DNA from: Adineta steineri
Taxonomy: Eukaryota > Rotifera > Eurotatoria > Adinetida > Adinetidae
Assembly (NCBI GenBank): GCA_905250115.1
Contig: CAJNOI010000205.1
Span: forward strand, 62,001 to 126,000
DNA length: 64,000 nucleotides
Direction: 5' to 3'
Both the position numbers and the translations under genes were made by a program. Shown here piece after piece: positions 50,001 to 59,435 of the stretch. The stretch's first letter is position 1, and each line of letters begins with the position of its first letter. The notes under the pieces were generated by a model. It was not told the origin of the DNA. It was given only the letters and a program-made list of their open reading frames with translations, and searched no databases.

Positions 50001-51672
50001 TCCTGATCATCCAGAAAATCGTGCTATACTCTATGAAGATATAACATATAGTAAACGAAAAATTCAAGACTTTTTATCTGCATTTGCTGGTTTAAAAGTA
50101 GCAAATGATATTGTTGAATTATTTTCAAAATATAACGATATACCATCATCTTCGAATTTACTTAAGAAAATTATTTATCGAGGTGATGAAAATTTTCCTG
50201 AACTTGGCGAATTACTTGATTTTTATACAAATGCATTTTCACATGCACAAGCACGTACTGAAGGTAAAATTATTCCAACAGTTGGTGTTTGTAAAGAATA
50301 TGATGATTCATTAAATGACATACGTGAAAATGAAAAAGAATTAAACGAATATTTAACTAAACAAAAGAAAATTTTAAAAAATCATGATATTAAATATGTT
50401 CATGTACAAAAAATTCGTTATGCAATGGAAATACCTGAAAAAGCTTGTGGAAATTTAGATGATGATTATGAATTAATGAGTTCACGAAAAGGTTTTAAAC
50501 GATATTATACAAGTGAATTACGTGAATTACTTGAAACATTAAATGAAAGTGAAAAAAAGAAAGAATCAGCATTAAAAGATACAACAAGTAGTTTATTTCG
50601 AAAATTCGATAGTCATCATGATATATTCCAACGTGTACTTAATTGTTTAAGTACACTTGATGTAATACTTAGTTTAGTTGGTTATAGTGAATCATATTCA
50701 GATATGTGTCGACCCATTGTTCTCGCAACAGATGATAATCAACAAGCATTTATTAATATTCGTGATGGTAAACATCCATGTATGCTTCAAAAATCAACGG
50801 ATACATTTATTCCAAATGATATTATACTTGCTGATAAGTCATCAAATGAAATTTGGCAAACAAAACCATTAGTACTTGTTACTGGTCCAAATATGGGTGG
50901 TAAATCAACATTAATGAGAGAAACAGCTGTACTTGCTATATTAGCACATGTTGGTAGTTATGTTCCAGCAACATCATGTAAAATGAGTGTATGTGATCGA
51001 ATATTTACACGTTTAGGTGCAAGTGATCGAATTATGGCTGGTGAATCCACATTTTTTGTTGAATTAAGTGAAGCATCATCAATTTTACGTCATGCTAGTC
51101 GTCATTCTTTAGTACTTATTGATGAACTTGGACGAGGTACATCCACATTTGATGGAACAGCTATCGCTTGTTCAGTTGTTAATGATCTTGCAAATCGTAT
51201 TAAATGTCGAACATTATTTAGTACTCATTATCATACATTAGTTGATGATTTTGAAAAACATGAAAGTGTTGGTTTGGGACATATGGTATGTTGTAATTTT
51301 GAATTATATTTTTATAAATATTTCATGATTTATTTATTAGTCATGTATGATTGAAAAGGATGATGAAACATCAACAAAAGAAACACTTGTTTTTCTTTAT
51401 AAATTTGTTGAAGGTTCATGTCCTAAAAGTCATGGATTTAATGCAGCACGTACGTATATTTTTCTTTTTAATAAATAAATTTAATATTATTTTCTTTGTA
51501 TATAGGTTTAGCTAATATTCCTGAATCAATTATTGAATTAGCACAAAGTAAAGCATCAGCATTTGAACGATGGGTTACACTTAAACGAATCTTATTTACA
51601 TTAAAAAAAATAACTGATAAATCTCAAGAACAAGATATACTTCAATTCTTATCACAATTAAAACTTAATTAA
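47048..51672 (+). CDS. MSH6: DNA mismatch repair protein MSH6
   Basis: Partner of MSH2 in MutS-alpha, which recognises base mismatches and small loops in the nucleus. 20 exons join in phase: 47048..47291, 47344..47414, 47467..47527, 47578..47789, 47845..47966, 48017..48048, 48100..48155, 48210..48269, 48323..48344, 48398..48451, 48508..48642, 48697..48839, 48890..48964, 49017..49088, 49142..49343, 49398..49467, 49522..49911, 49971..51285, 51341..51449 and 51506..51672, for 1,203 residues. The mismatch-reading Phe-x-Glu is in VGKFYELYHMDA. The ATPase has Walker A GPNMGGKST, the STFFVELSEAS signature, Walker B LVLIDELGRGTSTFDG and FSTHYH. The N-terminus starts MSNLFSYF, like a PCNA-binding box without its Gln, followed by a charged linker. 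No PWWP domain is seen. Assignment is firm. Confidence 0.96.
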
Positions 51673-52301
51673 ACTAGATATTTACTTATTTATTTTTTTT
51701 ATTATATATCTCTATGTATGTGTATGTATGTATGACAAATAATTATGACAATATATCTGTGTTATCATTGAAAAAAGAGTAAAATTTGGACCCAGTGTTT
51801 TTTTGTTCTTTATTATATATTTATTCTTTCTTTTTGTACTTTGAAAAAATTAAACAAGACATTCTTTTTTTTGTCGATGATAATGAAAGAACATAGAGAA
51901 AAAAAAATGACTCTTTTCTTTTTTTTCTTTATTATTTTTTTTTAATTTATATTTGCCAGCTGATAATGATTCACATTCATTATTTTGAAGTATTCTTTAT
52001 GAATCTAACATTGCGTCCTCTAGCGTAGTTCTACTATGCTAGTATAAGCACATGCTTTTCAACCAATGCTTTTTCATGAATAATGTACGGATCGTCTGAT
52101 GACTATTAAAATATATATGAGAGGAAGAAAATCATGACGTATATTTATACAGTAGTAGTAGTTCTCGAATGTTTTCTTTTATCTCTATGTTGATAATGAA
52201 ATATATATATATAAAATTTAGTCATATTTTTTAGTTCTTTTTTTTTCTATTAAATATTTACATGTGTTAGTTTTTTAGATTTCAATTGATAAATAAATCG
52301 A
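51673..52301. other. Spacer between MSH6 and RAB7 homologues
   Basis: About 630 bp, AT-rich, with poly-T and (TATA)n stretches. Presumed 3' UTR and promoter. A TTTTTTAG close to 52278 could end a 5' UTR intron. No gene seen. Confidence 0.55.
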
Positions 52302-53186
52302 ATGGCATTACGAAAGAAAGTTCTACTTAAAGTAATTATCTTAGGTGATTCCGGTGTTGGTAAAACATCGTTAATGAATCAATTTGTCAATAGAAAAGTA
52401 AATAAATTTTGTTATTGTTGTTTATATTTATTAGTATTATGAATTTAGTTTTCAAATCAATATAAAGCAACGATTGGTGCCGATTTTTTAACAAAGGAAT
52501 TACAAATTGATGATCGTCTTGTTACTATGCAGGTAGGATTATTAGTTCGATTTTATTATGAAATAATTCATTTTGTTGTTTTTTTAGATTTGGGATACAG
52601 CTGGTCAAGAACGTTTTCAAAGTTTAGGTGTTGCATTTTATCGTGGTGCTGATTGTTGTGTTCTTGTTATGGATGTAACATCACCAACATCATTCAAATC
52701 ATTAGAAAGTTGGAAAGATGAATTTCTTATTCAAGCTGGTCCGCGTGATCCAGAAAATTTTCCATTTGTCGTATGTTATCTTTTTTTCATTCGAAAGAAA
52801 AAACTAATAATTCATTTTAGGTACTTGGCAATAAAGTTGATTTAGAAAATCGAATGGTTTGTTATTGTAGTATTTTTTTTTCTAATATTTTTATTTTTTT
52901 TTATTTTAGATCCCAACACGTAAAGCACAAAGTTGGTGTCAAGGTAGATATACATTTTAAAAATAAAATTCAAATTTAATTTAATTGTTTTTATTTAGAA
53001 AAAAATAATATACCATATTACGAAACATCTGCTAAAGAAGGTGTTAATGTTGAAAAAGCATTTGAAACTGTTGCACGTAATGCATTAGCACGTGAAAAAG
53101 AAATTGATCAACAAGCAGATTTTCCTATCCCAATACGTATTCCACAACAAGAAGATCCACCAAAGAGAGATGGATGTTCATGTTAA
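52302..53186 (+). CDS. RAB7A: Small GTPase RAB7
   Basis: Controls late endosome and lysosome traffic. Six exons join in phase: 52302..52397, 52449..52532, 52588..52770, 52821..52856, 52910..52943 and 52999..53186, for 206 residues, the usual RAB7 length (about 207). GTPase motifs: G1 [10 protein letters not shown]2 in YKATIGADF (Thr for Mg), G3 [14 protein letters not shown]4 GNKVDLE, G5 ETSAKEG. RAB7-specific pieces are [25 protein letters not shown] and the IDQQADFP tail region. The protein ends CSC, a double-cysteine motif for geranylgeranylation. Nothing unusual. Confidence 0.97.
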
Positions 53187-54106
53187 TTTAACATATAATC
53201 TTATGTTTTTTTTCTTTTGTATATAAATTGAAATTCAAGCTACCTCGGTATTTCGTCTAACCAAAACAAACAAATGTCTTATCTATTTCCTTTTATTCTC
53301 TAACGTTGATTTGTCTTTTTTTTCTTTTCTTTTCATCTATATGTATTTCAAATTTACGAGCATGTTATTTCCATTTTTTTTCCTTCTTTTGTGTATAAAC
53401 AAATTGAACTTCATTTGCAATAACGACTTTATTTAAATAAACAACTTGGATTAGTCTTTTAAAAAAATTAATTTTTATCATTCGAGATAAAAAAAAGAAG
53501 TATGATAAGATGTCATTTTTATTTTTTTTATGACAATCAGACGTATGTGATTTCAAAGGTTAAAGAGCAGAGATTTCGTCACTATGAGTTAGTTACTTAT
53601 CTTTATAAATTAATGATAAAAGCTCAAATGTGTCATTTATAAATAAATATATAAATATTATTCTTCCTGTCAATGACAAAGAATACTAATGACTTTTATT
53701 TCTATTCTCGTTCTAACCCAAGGTAAATTATGTATAAAAAAAGAAGATTTAAATTAGATTATCTGTTTTGACAACATACTGAATGACTTAAAAATAACGT
53801 CATAGGAAATTTTTTTTGTAATTAATTTCTATAGAAAGAAAATGACAAATTCATTGAATCGAAGACGATAATTATCGATTTCTCCTGAAGATAACAGAAC
53901 ATAACACAGACATCATTATGATTATGTTGCATTAATTAAGCCGATCTCACTTTAACATAAGAAGTCTGTTTATAGAGTACTTTTATTTAATGAGTATATC
54001 TTGTTCATCATGATGTTATACTTGAGAAAACCATAATATGAATTTTTTCTTCGTATATAACTTATAAACAGATATAAGAAAAAAAATTCTTCCGAACAGT
54101 TACATT
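53187..54106. other. Convergent intergenic spacer
   Basis: About 920 bp between the 3' ends of RAB7 (+) and a GPCR gene (-). Poly-T tracts and AT-rich sequence; no gene or repeat recognised. Confidence 0.55.
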
Positions 54107-55096
54107 TTATATAAAATGATGTAATAATTTCCTCCGAATTAATCGATAAAATTCTCGTCGAAACATCGATGATGATAAAGTATACACAAAAAATGTTAAA
54201 GAAAATCCCAGATATATTAAAAAATAAGACATATTATTAATAAGTAATTCAATTGTTAAACGAAGAGGTGATTTTATAATATTATCTGTTAATGTTCGAT
54301 AAAGTAGATAACAGGGATTAATTAAATTTAAAATAATCCAAATACATATTTGATTCAATAACATTCTTGAAAATTGTAAATCTTTTCTTGATATTCTCGC
54401 TAATCGAACAGGTTGAATTACGACAACTACTCTTAATGGTCTTATTCTACTTTTTATTTTTCGAATATTATTAATTGTAAGTAGACCACATATAAGCATT
54501 ATAGCTAATGGAAATATTCCACTATCAATAATTATATAAATACTAAAAAACATTCCATAAATACCATTTCGAAATGAACAATCATTATTGTCAATTTCAT
54601 AAAAAATTAAAACTTGAATATACATTAAACACCAAAATAAACTATTACCAATAATTAAACGTAAAGCAATTTTTGGTGAACTCCATCGACGTCGATTGAT
54701 ATCAGAAGAACTAGCAAAATAACGATCAATTGATGCCAATATAATATAATAACGTGGAATGGCAACAAATACATAGAAAAGATAATAACGAATTTTACAA
54801 AACCATAAATATGTATTTACTGCTTGAATATTATGACCAAATTGAAGTATTCTTGTGAGGAGAGCAAAATTAAATGTTAGAAATTGTGAAGCACTTGACG
54901 CTAGAAAATACATTACACATGGATTTTTTCGTAAATTTGATTGAAGAAAAATAAAACAATTCATTGTTGATCCAATATTTCCCACAATCCAAATAAGACC
55001 CATACCATATTTTGAAATATTTCTATTGAGAAGAAGAAAAAAATGACACCAATAAATCTCATTATCATCAATACGAATTTCCGTGTTATTTAACAT
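54107..55096 (-). CDS. Rhodopsin-like (class A) seven-transmembrane receptor
   Basis: A single-exon gene for 329 residues. Helix 1 is in YGMGLIWIVGNIGSTMNCFIF with the GN of class A receptors; helix 3 ends in the DRY motif (ILASIDRYFASS). A Cys before helix 3 (YLWFCKIRYY) and one in loop 2 (NNDCSFRNG) can form the standard disulfide. Further hydrophobic helices lie at IGNSLFWCLMYIQVLIFYE, FFSIYIIIDSGIFPLAIMLI, QICIWIILNLINPCYLLY and MSYFLIYLGFSLTFFVYTLS. The third intracellular loop and tail are basic (RRKLLHH). An N-glycosylation sequon (NNT) opens the protein. The family looks like the bdelloid-expanded orphan receptors; the ligand is unknown. The start is at the first ATG. An assembly gap lies 80 bp upstream, in its promoter region. 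Confidence 0.85.
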   Translation of the reverse strand: MLNNTEIRIDDNEIYWCHFFLLLNRNISKYGMGLIWIVGNIGSTMNCFIFLQSNLRKNPCVMYFLASSASQFLTFNFALLTRILQFGHNIQAVNTYLWFCKIRYYLFYVFVAIPRYYIILASIDRYFASSSDINRRRWSSPKIALRLIIGNSLFWCLMYIQVLIFYEIDNNDCSFRNGIYGMFFSIYIIIDSGIFPLAIMLICGLLTINNIRKIKSRIRPLRVVVVIQPVRLARISRKDLQFSRMLLNQICIWIILNLINPCYLLYRTLTDNIIKSPLRLTIELLINNMSYFLIYLGFSLTFFVYTLSSSMFRREFYRLIRRKLLHHFI

Positions 55097-55177
55097 GATA
55101 TTTAATCTATGTGTGAGATAAATTTTTTATTTTATAAAATGAAAACGTAATAGAGAAATTCTATGACGTAAAAAAAA

Positions 55178-55277
55178 NNNNNNNNNNNNNNNNNNNNNNN
55201 NNNNNNNNNNNNNNNNNNNNNNNNNNNNNNNNNNNNNNNNNNNNNNNNNNNNNNNNNNNNNNNNNNNNNNNNNNNNN
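55178..55277. other. Assembly gap of 100 N
   Basis: Exactly 100 N flanked on both sides by runs of A. A round 100 is often used for gaps of unknown size, so the true distance between the GPCR and the nucleoside hydrolase gene is unknown. Confidence 0.99.
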
Positions 55278-55434
55278 AAAAAAAACATAATTCCTTTCGT
55301 GACATTCTATAACACTTCAAATATTAAATAGATTATAACGAGACAATTATGTATCTATTATTATACTTAATAACTTTGTTCATAATAAATCAAATTAAAA
55401 ACAAAAGTTTAGAAAAAATAAATACTAAAATAAT

Positions 55435-56466
55435 TTATGGGCTCATAATAATTGACTCTAATACTGTAACACCAATGAATTGTGTTGATATATATGGATC
55501 TTTTGTTTGAAATGCTGCAGATACATTAACAGGTTTTCCAAAAGTTGAATTTATTTTTGTAAAACCATCTGAAGTAACAATTAATGGAAGTTGTTGATTA
55601 ATCATTGTGGAAACACTTGGGTAAGATGCAGCTAAAAATACAGCTAAAACATCATACATAATACTTGTACCATTTTGTGGACTAAATGGTTTCAAAGCAC
55701 CATAATGTTTTCCTCCATTATTATACCAAATTGTATAAGAATCAATAATTAATTGAACATATTTATTTTGATTACGATATGAATAAAAATTTTCCCATAA
55801 AGAACCATAAAATTGCATAAAAATAGTTGTATCAAGTGGAGCTAAACCAAAATAAGCCCATGAAGAATTAAATACTCTTTGAGCTGATGGAATATCAGTA
55901 TAAATATTATATTCTTTTGATGGTTGACTAGAATTATCATATCCATAATAAACTGATCCAGCCATAATAAATAAACGTATATATTTTAATAGTTCTGGAT
56001 TTATATGTTGCAAAACATGTCCTAATGACGTTGATGGTGATATTTCAATAACATTATAAATATTATCTAAATTTGCTTTTTGCATTTCATTTAATAAAGC
56101 ATCTTCACCATTTTCATATATGATTCCTCCATCTTTTTGAAATTGATCAAGTGTATAATTTTGTGCCCATTCATATTCGAATATATCACGAGTACCAGTA
56201 TTTTGACCAATAGCTATTGGAATATCGAAACGACCAAATATTGCTAAAGTTTTTGCAGTGATTTGAGCACGTGCTGTAGTATTAAATGTTGAACAAACAA
56301 TAAGTTTTAAATCAAATATAGTTGGATTTGCTAAAATACAAGTTAATGCCATTTGATCATCATAATCCGAACCAATATCTGTATCTAAGATAGTTGGCAT
56401 TGGTTTTGTATAAATTTGAATTATTGAAATTATAGACCATATTGAAAGAACTATTAATATTTTCAT
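55435..56466 (-). CDS. Secreted inosine/uridine-preferring nucleoside hydrolase
   Basis: Hydrolyses the N-glycosidic bond of ribonucleosides to give base and ribose, a salvage or extracellular feeding function. 343 residues without introns. The N-terminus is a signal peptide (MKILIVLSIWSIISIIQIYT). The calcium- and ribose-binding signature follows directly: TILDTDIGSDYDDQMALTCI, equivalent to DTDxGxDD of the family but with one extra residue between the acidic groups. A later Asp in SIMYDVLAVFLA corresponds to the conserved C-terminal metal-binding Asp. Several N-glycosylation sequons (NTT, NYT, NSS, NGT, NST, NVS) agree with secretion. The lack of introns in a genome with many, and a family widespread in bacteria and protists, make transfer a possibility that the sequence alone cannot settle. 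Confidence 0.88.
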   Translation of the reverse strand: MKILIVLSIWSIISIIQIYTKPMPTILDTDIGSDYDDQMALTCILANPTIFDLKLIVCSTFNTTARAQITAKTLAIFGRFDIPIAIGQNTGTRDIFEYEWAQNYTLDQFQKDGGIIYENGEDALLNEMQKANLDNIYNVIEISPSTSLGHVLQHINPELLKYIRLFIMAGSVYYGYDNSSQPSKEYNIYTDIPSAQRVFNSSWAYFGLAPLDTTIFMQFYGSLWENFYSYRNQNKYVQLIIDSYTIWYNNGGKHYGALKPFSPQNGTSIMYDVLAVFLAASYPSVSTMINQQLPLIVTSDGFTKINSTFGKPVNVSAAFQTKDPYISTQFIGVTVLESIIMSP

Positions 56467-56749
56467 GCTGCTTGTTTCTAATGCAAATATTTTGGGCTTG
56501 TTTTATGGATAAAAGATAAAAAGAAAAAGTCATGTTTTAGTTTGATTCAGTTGTCTTTATTTCTCTTTCTCATCTTCTATTGTTTCGTGCAGATAACCAG
56601 TATGATATTCATATACATACTACTAGCTACAAGTCTCTGAACTTTCAAGACTTCTTTGAGACTAGATAGTTTTCCATCTAATTTTTACTAGAGGTAGAAC
56701 TTAAAACCTATGATCACTGATACGATTCATGCTCTATTGACTACGAGAG

Positions 56750-56815
56750 TAAGAAGGGAGTGGGTGCTGAATTAAGATACACACCTACATCCACACCCAC
56801 ATCCACCCTCAAGAT
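56750..56815. repeat. TGTGGG-type fold-back element
   Basis: The left arm TAAGAAGGGAGTGGGTGCTG is diverged; the right arm runs ACACCTACATCCACACCCAC and ATCCACCCTCAAGAT, ending with the family terminus CCCTCAAGAT. It lies between the nucleoside hydrolase and the 3' end of the NHL gene. Confidence 0.75.
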
Positions 56816-57013
56816 GGCAAAATCAAAGCTGTGTATTAGTTGAATTTTTTAGAACACAATCGCTCAATTTTTATTTCATTCTGTGGCATAGAATCAATTG
56901 ATAAAAAACGCAAGTTGAGAGTAGCAGGTTGCTTGCTGTTGTAGACAGATTTGCGAATCGGTTTATTTTCGCTTAAACCACTTTCATATTCGTATTGGAT
57001 AGTGTTGTAGGTA

Positions 57014-58027
57014 TCAATTTCGGTCAATATCGAATTTTCGTATCTCATGATCCGATTGATTTGCAACGTAAAGATTGTCATGCTGATCGAATGTTAAACT
57101 GATAGGATGCCTTAGTTGACTGCAGTATCTTTCGATACTAGATTTGCCAACGACGACATGTCCAAGGATCGCTTTGTGTGGCCAACTCATTATTCTGTCA
57201 TTTCCCCAATCGGCCACAAAAACAGTATTCCATGGGTTAACAAAGATTTTACCTGGTTGTGACAATTGTTCAAGACCATTTCCTCTGTTTCGGCCTCCAG
57301 CCACAACGATACCTTCTTTGGATCCCGTCTTCCACTTAATCACACGATCATTTTTCTCGTCAGATACATACACCGAATTATCTCGACCAACAAAGACGTA
57401 CAGAGGCCCATTTAACTGATCTAGTCGGTTTCCGTCTCCATTTCCGCCTGCAACGAGTATTCCGTGAGATTCGCCTATCTTGTATTTCCTGACTTCATTC
57501 TTTTTATAATCTGTAACGTAAAGATATCCTTCTTTGTCCATTGCTAGACCATGACAGTCGATATTTGATATTATTGTTTCGCCACATGTATTATATCCAA
57601 GACGCCATCGAACTACTCTTCTATTCTGATAATCGCAAATGAGAAGATTGCTTCTAGTTTCATCAACAATAACATCGGTTGGACAATTTAACTGATCAGG
57701 TCCATCGCCTTTTCCTCTTCCACCAGCAATTAATTCACCCGCCATTGCACGACAACGCCATTTTAAGATTCGATTATTGGTAGAGTCAGCAATATACAGA
57801 ACTTGATCATCATCCACACAAAAACCATATGGATGATGAAGATGAAATCTATCATTGCCGGAATTAGATCCTCCAGCTACACGGTAACCATTCTGTGTCC
57901 ATTTATAATTTGGGGGAATGCTTATTCCAGGTACTGGTGCTAAAGTATAGACAGTTTCAGTAACGAGGAAGAATGCTAAGATACTGTTGCCGTTTAGTGG
58001 GTAGGTGTTGGTATATAATACCAACAC
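57014..58027 (-). CDS. NHL-repeat (six-bladed propeller type) protein
   Basis: A 337-codon frame ending ...HEIRKFDIDRN. The repeats follow the NHL scheme: HPYGFCVDDDQVLYIADSTN, CPTDVIVDETRSNLLICDYQ, CHGLAMDKEGYLYVTDYKKN, GPLYVFVGRDNSVYVSDEKN, QPGKIFVNPWNTVFVADWGN and HPISLTFDQHDNLYVANQSD, each followed by a basic (N)xRIxxW/R strand and a Gly-rich AGGxGxGxxxxQL linker. Secreted or membrane-bound NHL proteins of this kind are very numerous in bdelloids. The ATG at 58027 and the first dozen codons fall inside a TGTGGG fold-back element (57997..58045), so the true start may be different; a possible acceptor (CTATACTTTAG, about 57940) would place the start of a downstream exon at CACCAGTACC. Codon use is more G+C-rich than in the housekeeping genes. 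Function unknown. Confidence 0.8.
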   Translation of the reverse strand: MLVLYTNTYPLNGNSILAFFLVTETVYTLAPVPGISIPPNYKWTQNGYRVAGGSNSGNDRFHLHHPYGFCVDDDQVLYIADSTNNRILKWRCRAMAGELIAGGRGKGDGPDQLNCPTDVIVDETRSNLLICDYQNRRVVRWRLGYNTCGETIISNIDCHGLAMDKEGYLYVTDYKKNEVRKYKIGESHGILVAGGNGDGNRLDQLNGPLYVFVGRDNSVYVSDEKNDRVIKWKTGSKEGIVVAGGRNRGNGLEQLSQPGKIFVNPWNTVFVADWGNDRIMSWPHKAILGHVVVGKSSIERYCSQLRHPISLTFDQHDNLYVANQSDHEIRKFDIDRN

Positions 58028-58045
58028 TCACACCCACACCCTGAT
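57997..58045. repeat. TGTGGG-type fold-back element overlapping the NHL ORF start
   Basis: The left arm AGTGGGTAGGTGTTGGTAT and right arm ATACCAACACTCACACCCAC, continuing ACCCTGAT, form a tight hairpin: GTGTTGGTAT and ATACCAACAC pair perfectly with a loop of about 4-6 bases. Confidence 0.85.
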
Positions 58046-58343
58046 AAGAATAATATTTAAATCTTCTATGCGGTATGTCAGGTCATGTTCGACTTACAAT
58101 AGGTGGTCTCAGAAAATAAGGATTTGCAGAAAAATGAGTCAGAAATTTTCAAAGCACCTAGAACACGACAATCGCATCTTGCCAATGGCTGATTCACTTA
58201 ATCTGAATATCTTCAGGTCGTCTACTTTCCCGATTAATGAACAAAACAAAGCAGATACACTTCGGGTAGATCAACTATTTTCTCAGTCATGTTTTTGAAA
58301 TATGAATGAGAGTAGGTTATACTGCATCTGTAATTATCAATAA

Positions 58344-59072
58344 CTACCCGTACGCTATTCTTGCATATTTACACTTACGAGCTAGTTGTAGCGGCAGAAT
58401 CTTTTGTTTCAGTAATTCGCTTTGTTTGTCCAAGGTAGATAGTTTCGATTGAAGTTGTTGATTTTCATTTTCAAAATTCTGACAGTGCTGGTCATGACGT
58501 ATTATTTCTGACTTCAGCTGATCAGAAGACATGAGCTTGTTGGGTTGTAAAATAATACGTGTCGTATCGAGCTGTAATTCATTGATCTTTTCAGTAATAT
58601 GTTTGAACTGATCAAGGCAAAACATTCTCAATTCAGTAGTGCATTGTATGAGGTGACTAGCGAATTCATCGCGGGGTCCGTTCCACGTACATGAATAATT
58701 CCCAGATGAACAGCGTACTACGAATTTGGGACACAGCTTATTAATATGTTCACTGAAGTTTCCTCGTTCGATATTCCGCTCATGACACCAATTACATCGA
58801 ACCAAAATTTTATTGAGCATGTTAACAAAATTACGAGTGGCCTTCCGAAATCCCTGAAGCATCTGGCAATTTCGGCATATAGGACAGTTGTTGTTATTTT
58901 GAAGCATTTGCTTGATGCACACTAGACAGAATGTATGACCGCAAAACCAGATTGTCCCAGGATCAAAAAATGGTTCGAGACATATGCTGCATATGAGCTC
59001 CTGATCAATTGAATCTTTGTCCATGTAACTAAAGTCTTGCATGTGTTGCATTTCGAGCGCGTGCAATGTCAT
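58344..59072 (-). CDS. RING-finger protein with TRAF-type zinc finger (inverted paralogue A)
   Basis: 242 residues. A C3HC4 RING is at residues 29-68: CSICLEPFFDPGTIWFCGHT, FCLVCIKQM and CPIC. It is followed by a TRAF/SIAH-like zinc-binding stretch (CNWCHERNIERGNFSEHINK, then LCPKFVVRC and CTWNGPRDEFASHLIQC) and a predicted coiled coil (ENENQQLQSKLSTLDKQ). This is the plan of E3 ubiquitin ligases of TRAF or NRDP1 type; the missing C-terminal MATH domain makes it resemble RNF41-like or truncated TRAF proteins. It is head-to-head with a paralogue at 59436..60515; a stretch of 68 bp (58708-58775) is identical between the two. After the zinc finger the two proteins diverge and this one is shorter. 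Function by family: ubiquitin transfer; substrate unknown. Confidence 0.82.
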   Translation of the reverse strand: MTLHALEMQHMQDFSYMDKDSIDQELICSICLEPFFDPGTIWFCGHTFCLVCIKQMLQNNNNCPICRNCQMLQGFRKATRNFVNMLNKILVRCNWCHERNIERGNFSEHINKLCPKFVVRCSSGNYSCTWNGPRDEFASHLIQCTTELRMFCLDQFKHITEKINELQLDTTRIILQPNKLMSSDQLKSEIIRHDQHCQNFENENQQLQSKLSTLDKQSELLKQKILPLQLARKCKYARIAYG

Positions 59073-59429
59073 CGACTCGCTTTTTGGTGTCTCACCTGGT
59101 GATCAACAAATGTGAAATGAAAGTCTATGAAATAATTCATTTTTGCTGTTCTCTCATAACAGTTCTGCTTCATGAGTCATGGTTGGAAACTACGAAGAAA
59201 AAAATGATGCATCATTAATAGCAACATAAAATTTTTTCTGTTCTGAAACTCGTATGAGGTAATTTCCATGAAAGCGACTCAGTTTGAGTTATTGCAAATA
59301 CTTTTTTATTCGTCTCCAACTATGACTCACGACGCAGAACTGTTATAAGAGAACAGCAAAAATGAATTATTTCATAGACTTTCATTTCACATTTGTTGAT
59401 CACCAGGTGAGACACCAAAAAGCGAGTCG
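59073..59429. repeat. Inverted repeat forming the shared promoter of two RING genes
   Basis: Arms 59073..59199 and 59303..59429 are inverted copies, nearly identical over the inner-gene-proximal 95 bp (one change in the stretch from CGACTCGCTTTTTGGTGTCT to CATAACAGTTCTGC) and diverging towards the centre. A non-repeated spacer of about 100 bp lies between. Each arm holds the same consensus donor CAG|GTGAGA, so each gene may start with a short 5' UTR exon. Confidence 0.9.
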
Positions 59430-59435
59430 CTGGCA

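Noticed and set aside
56836-57081. Minus-strand frame overlapping the end of the NHL gene
   Set aside because: It is out of frame with the NHL repeats, which end naturally at FDIDRN and a stop; no domain.
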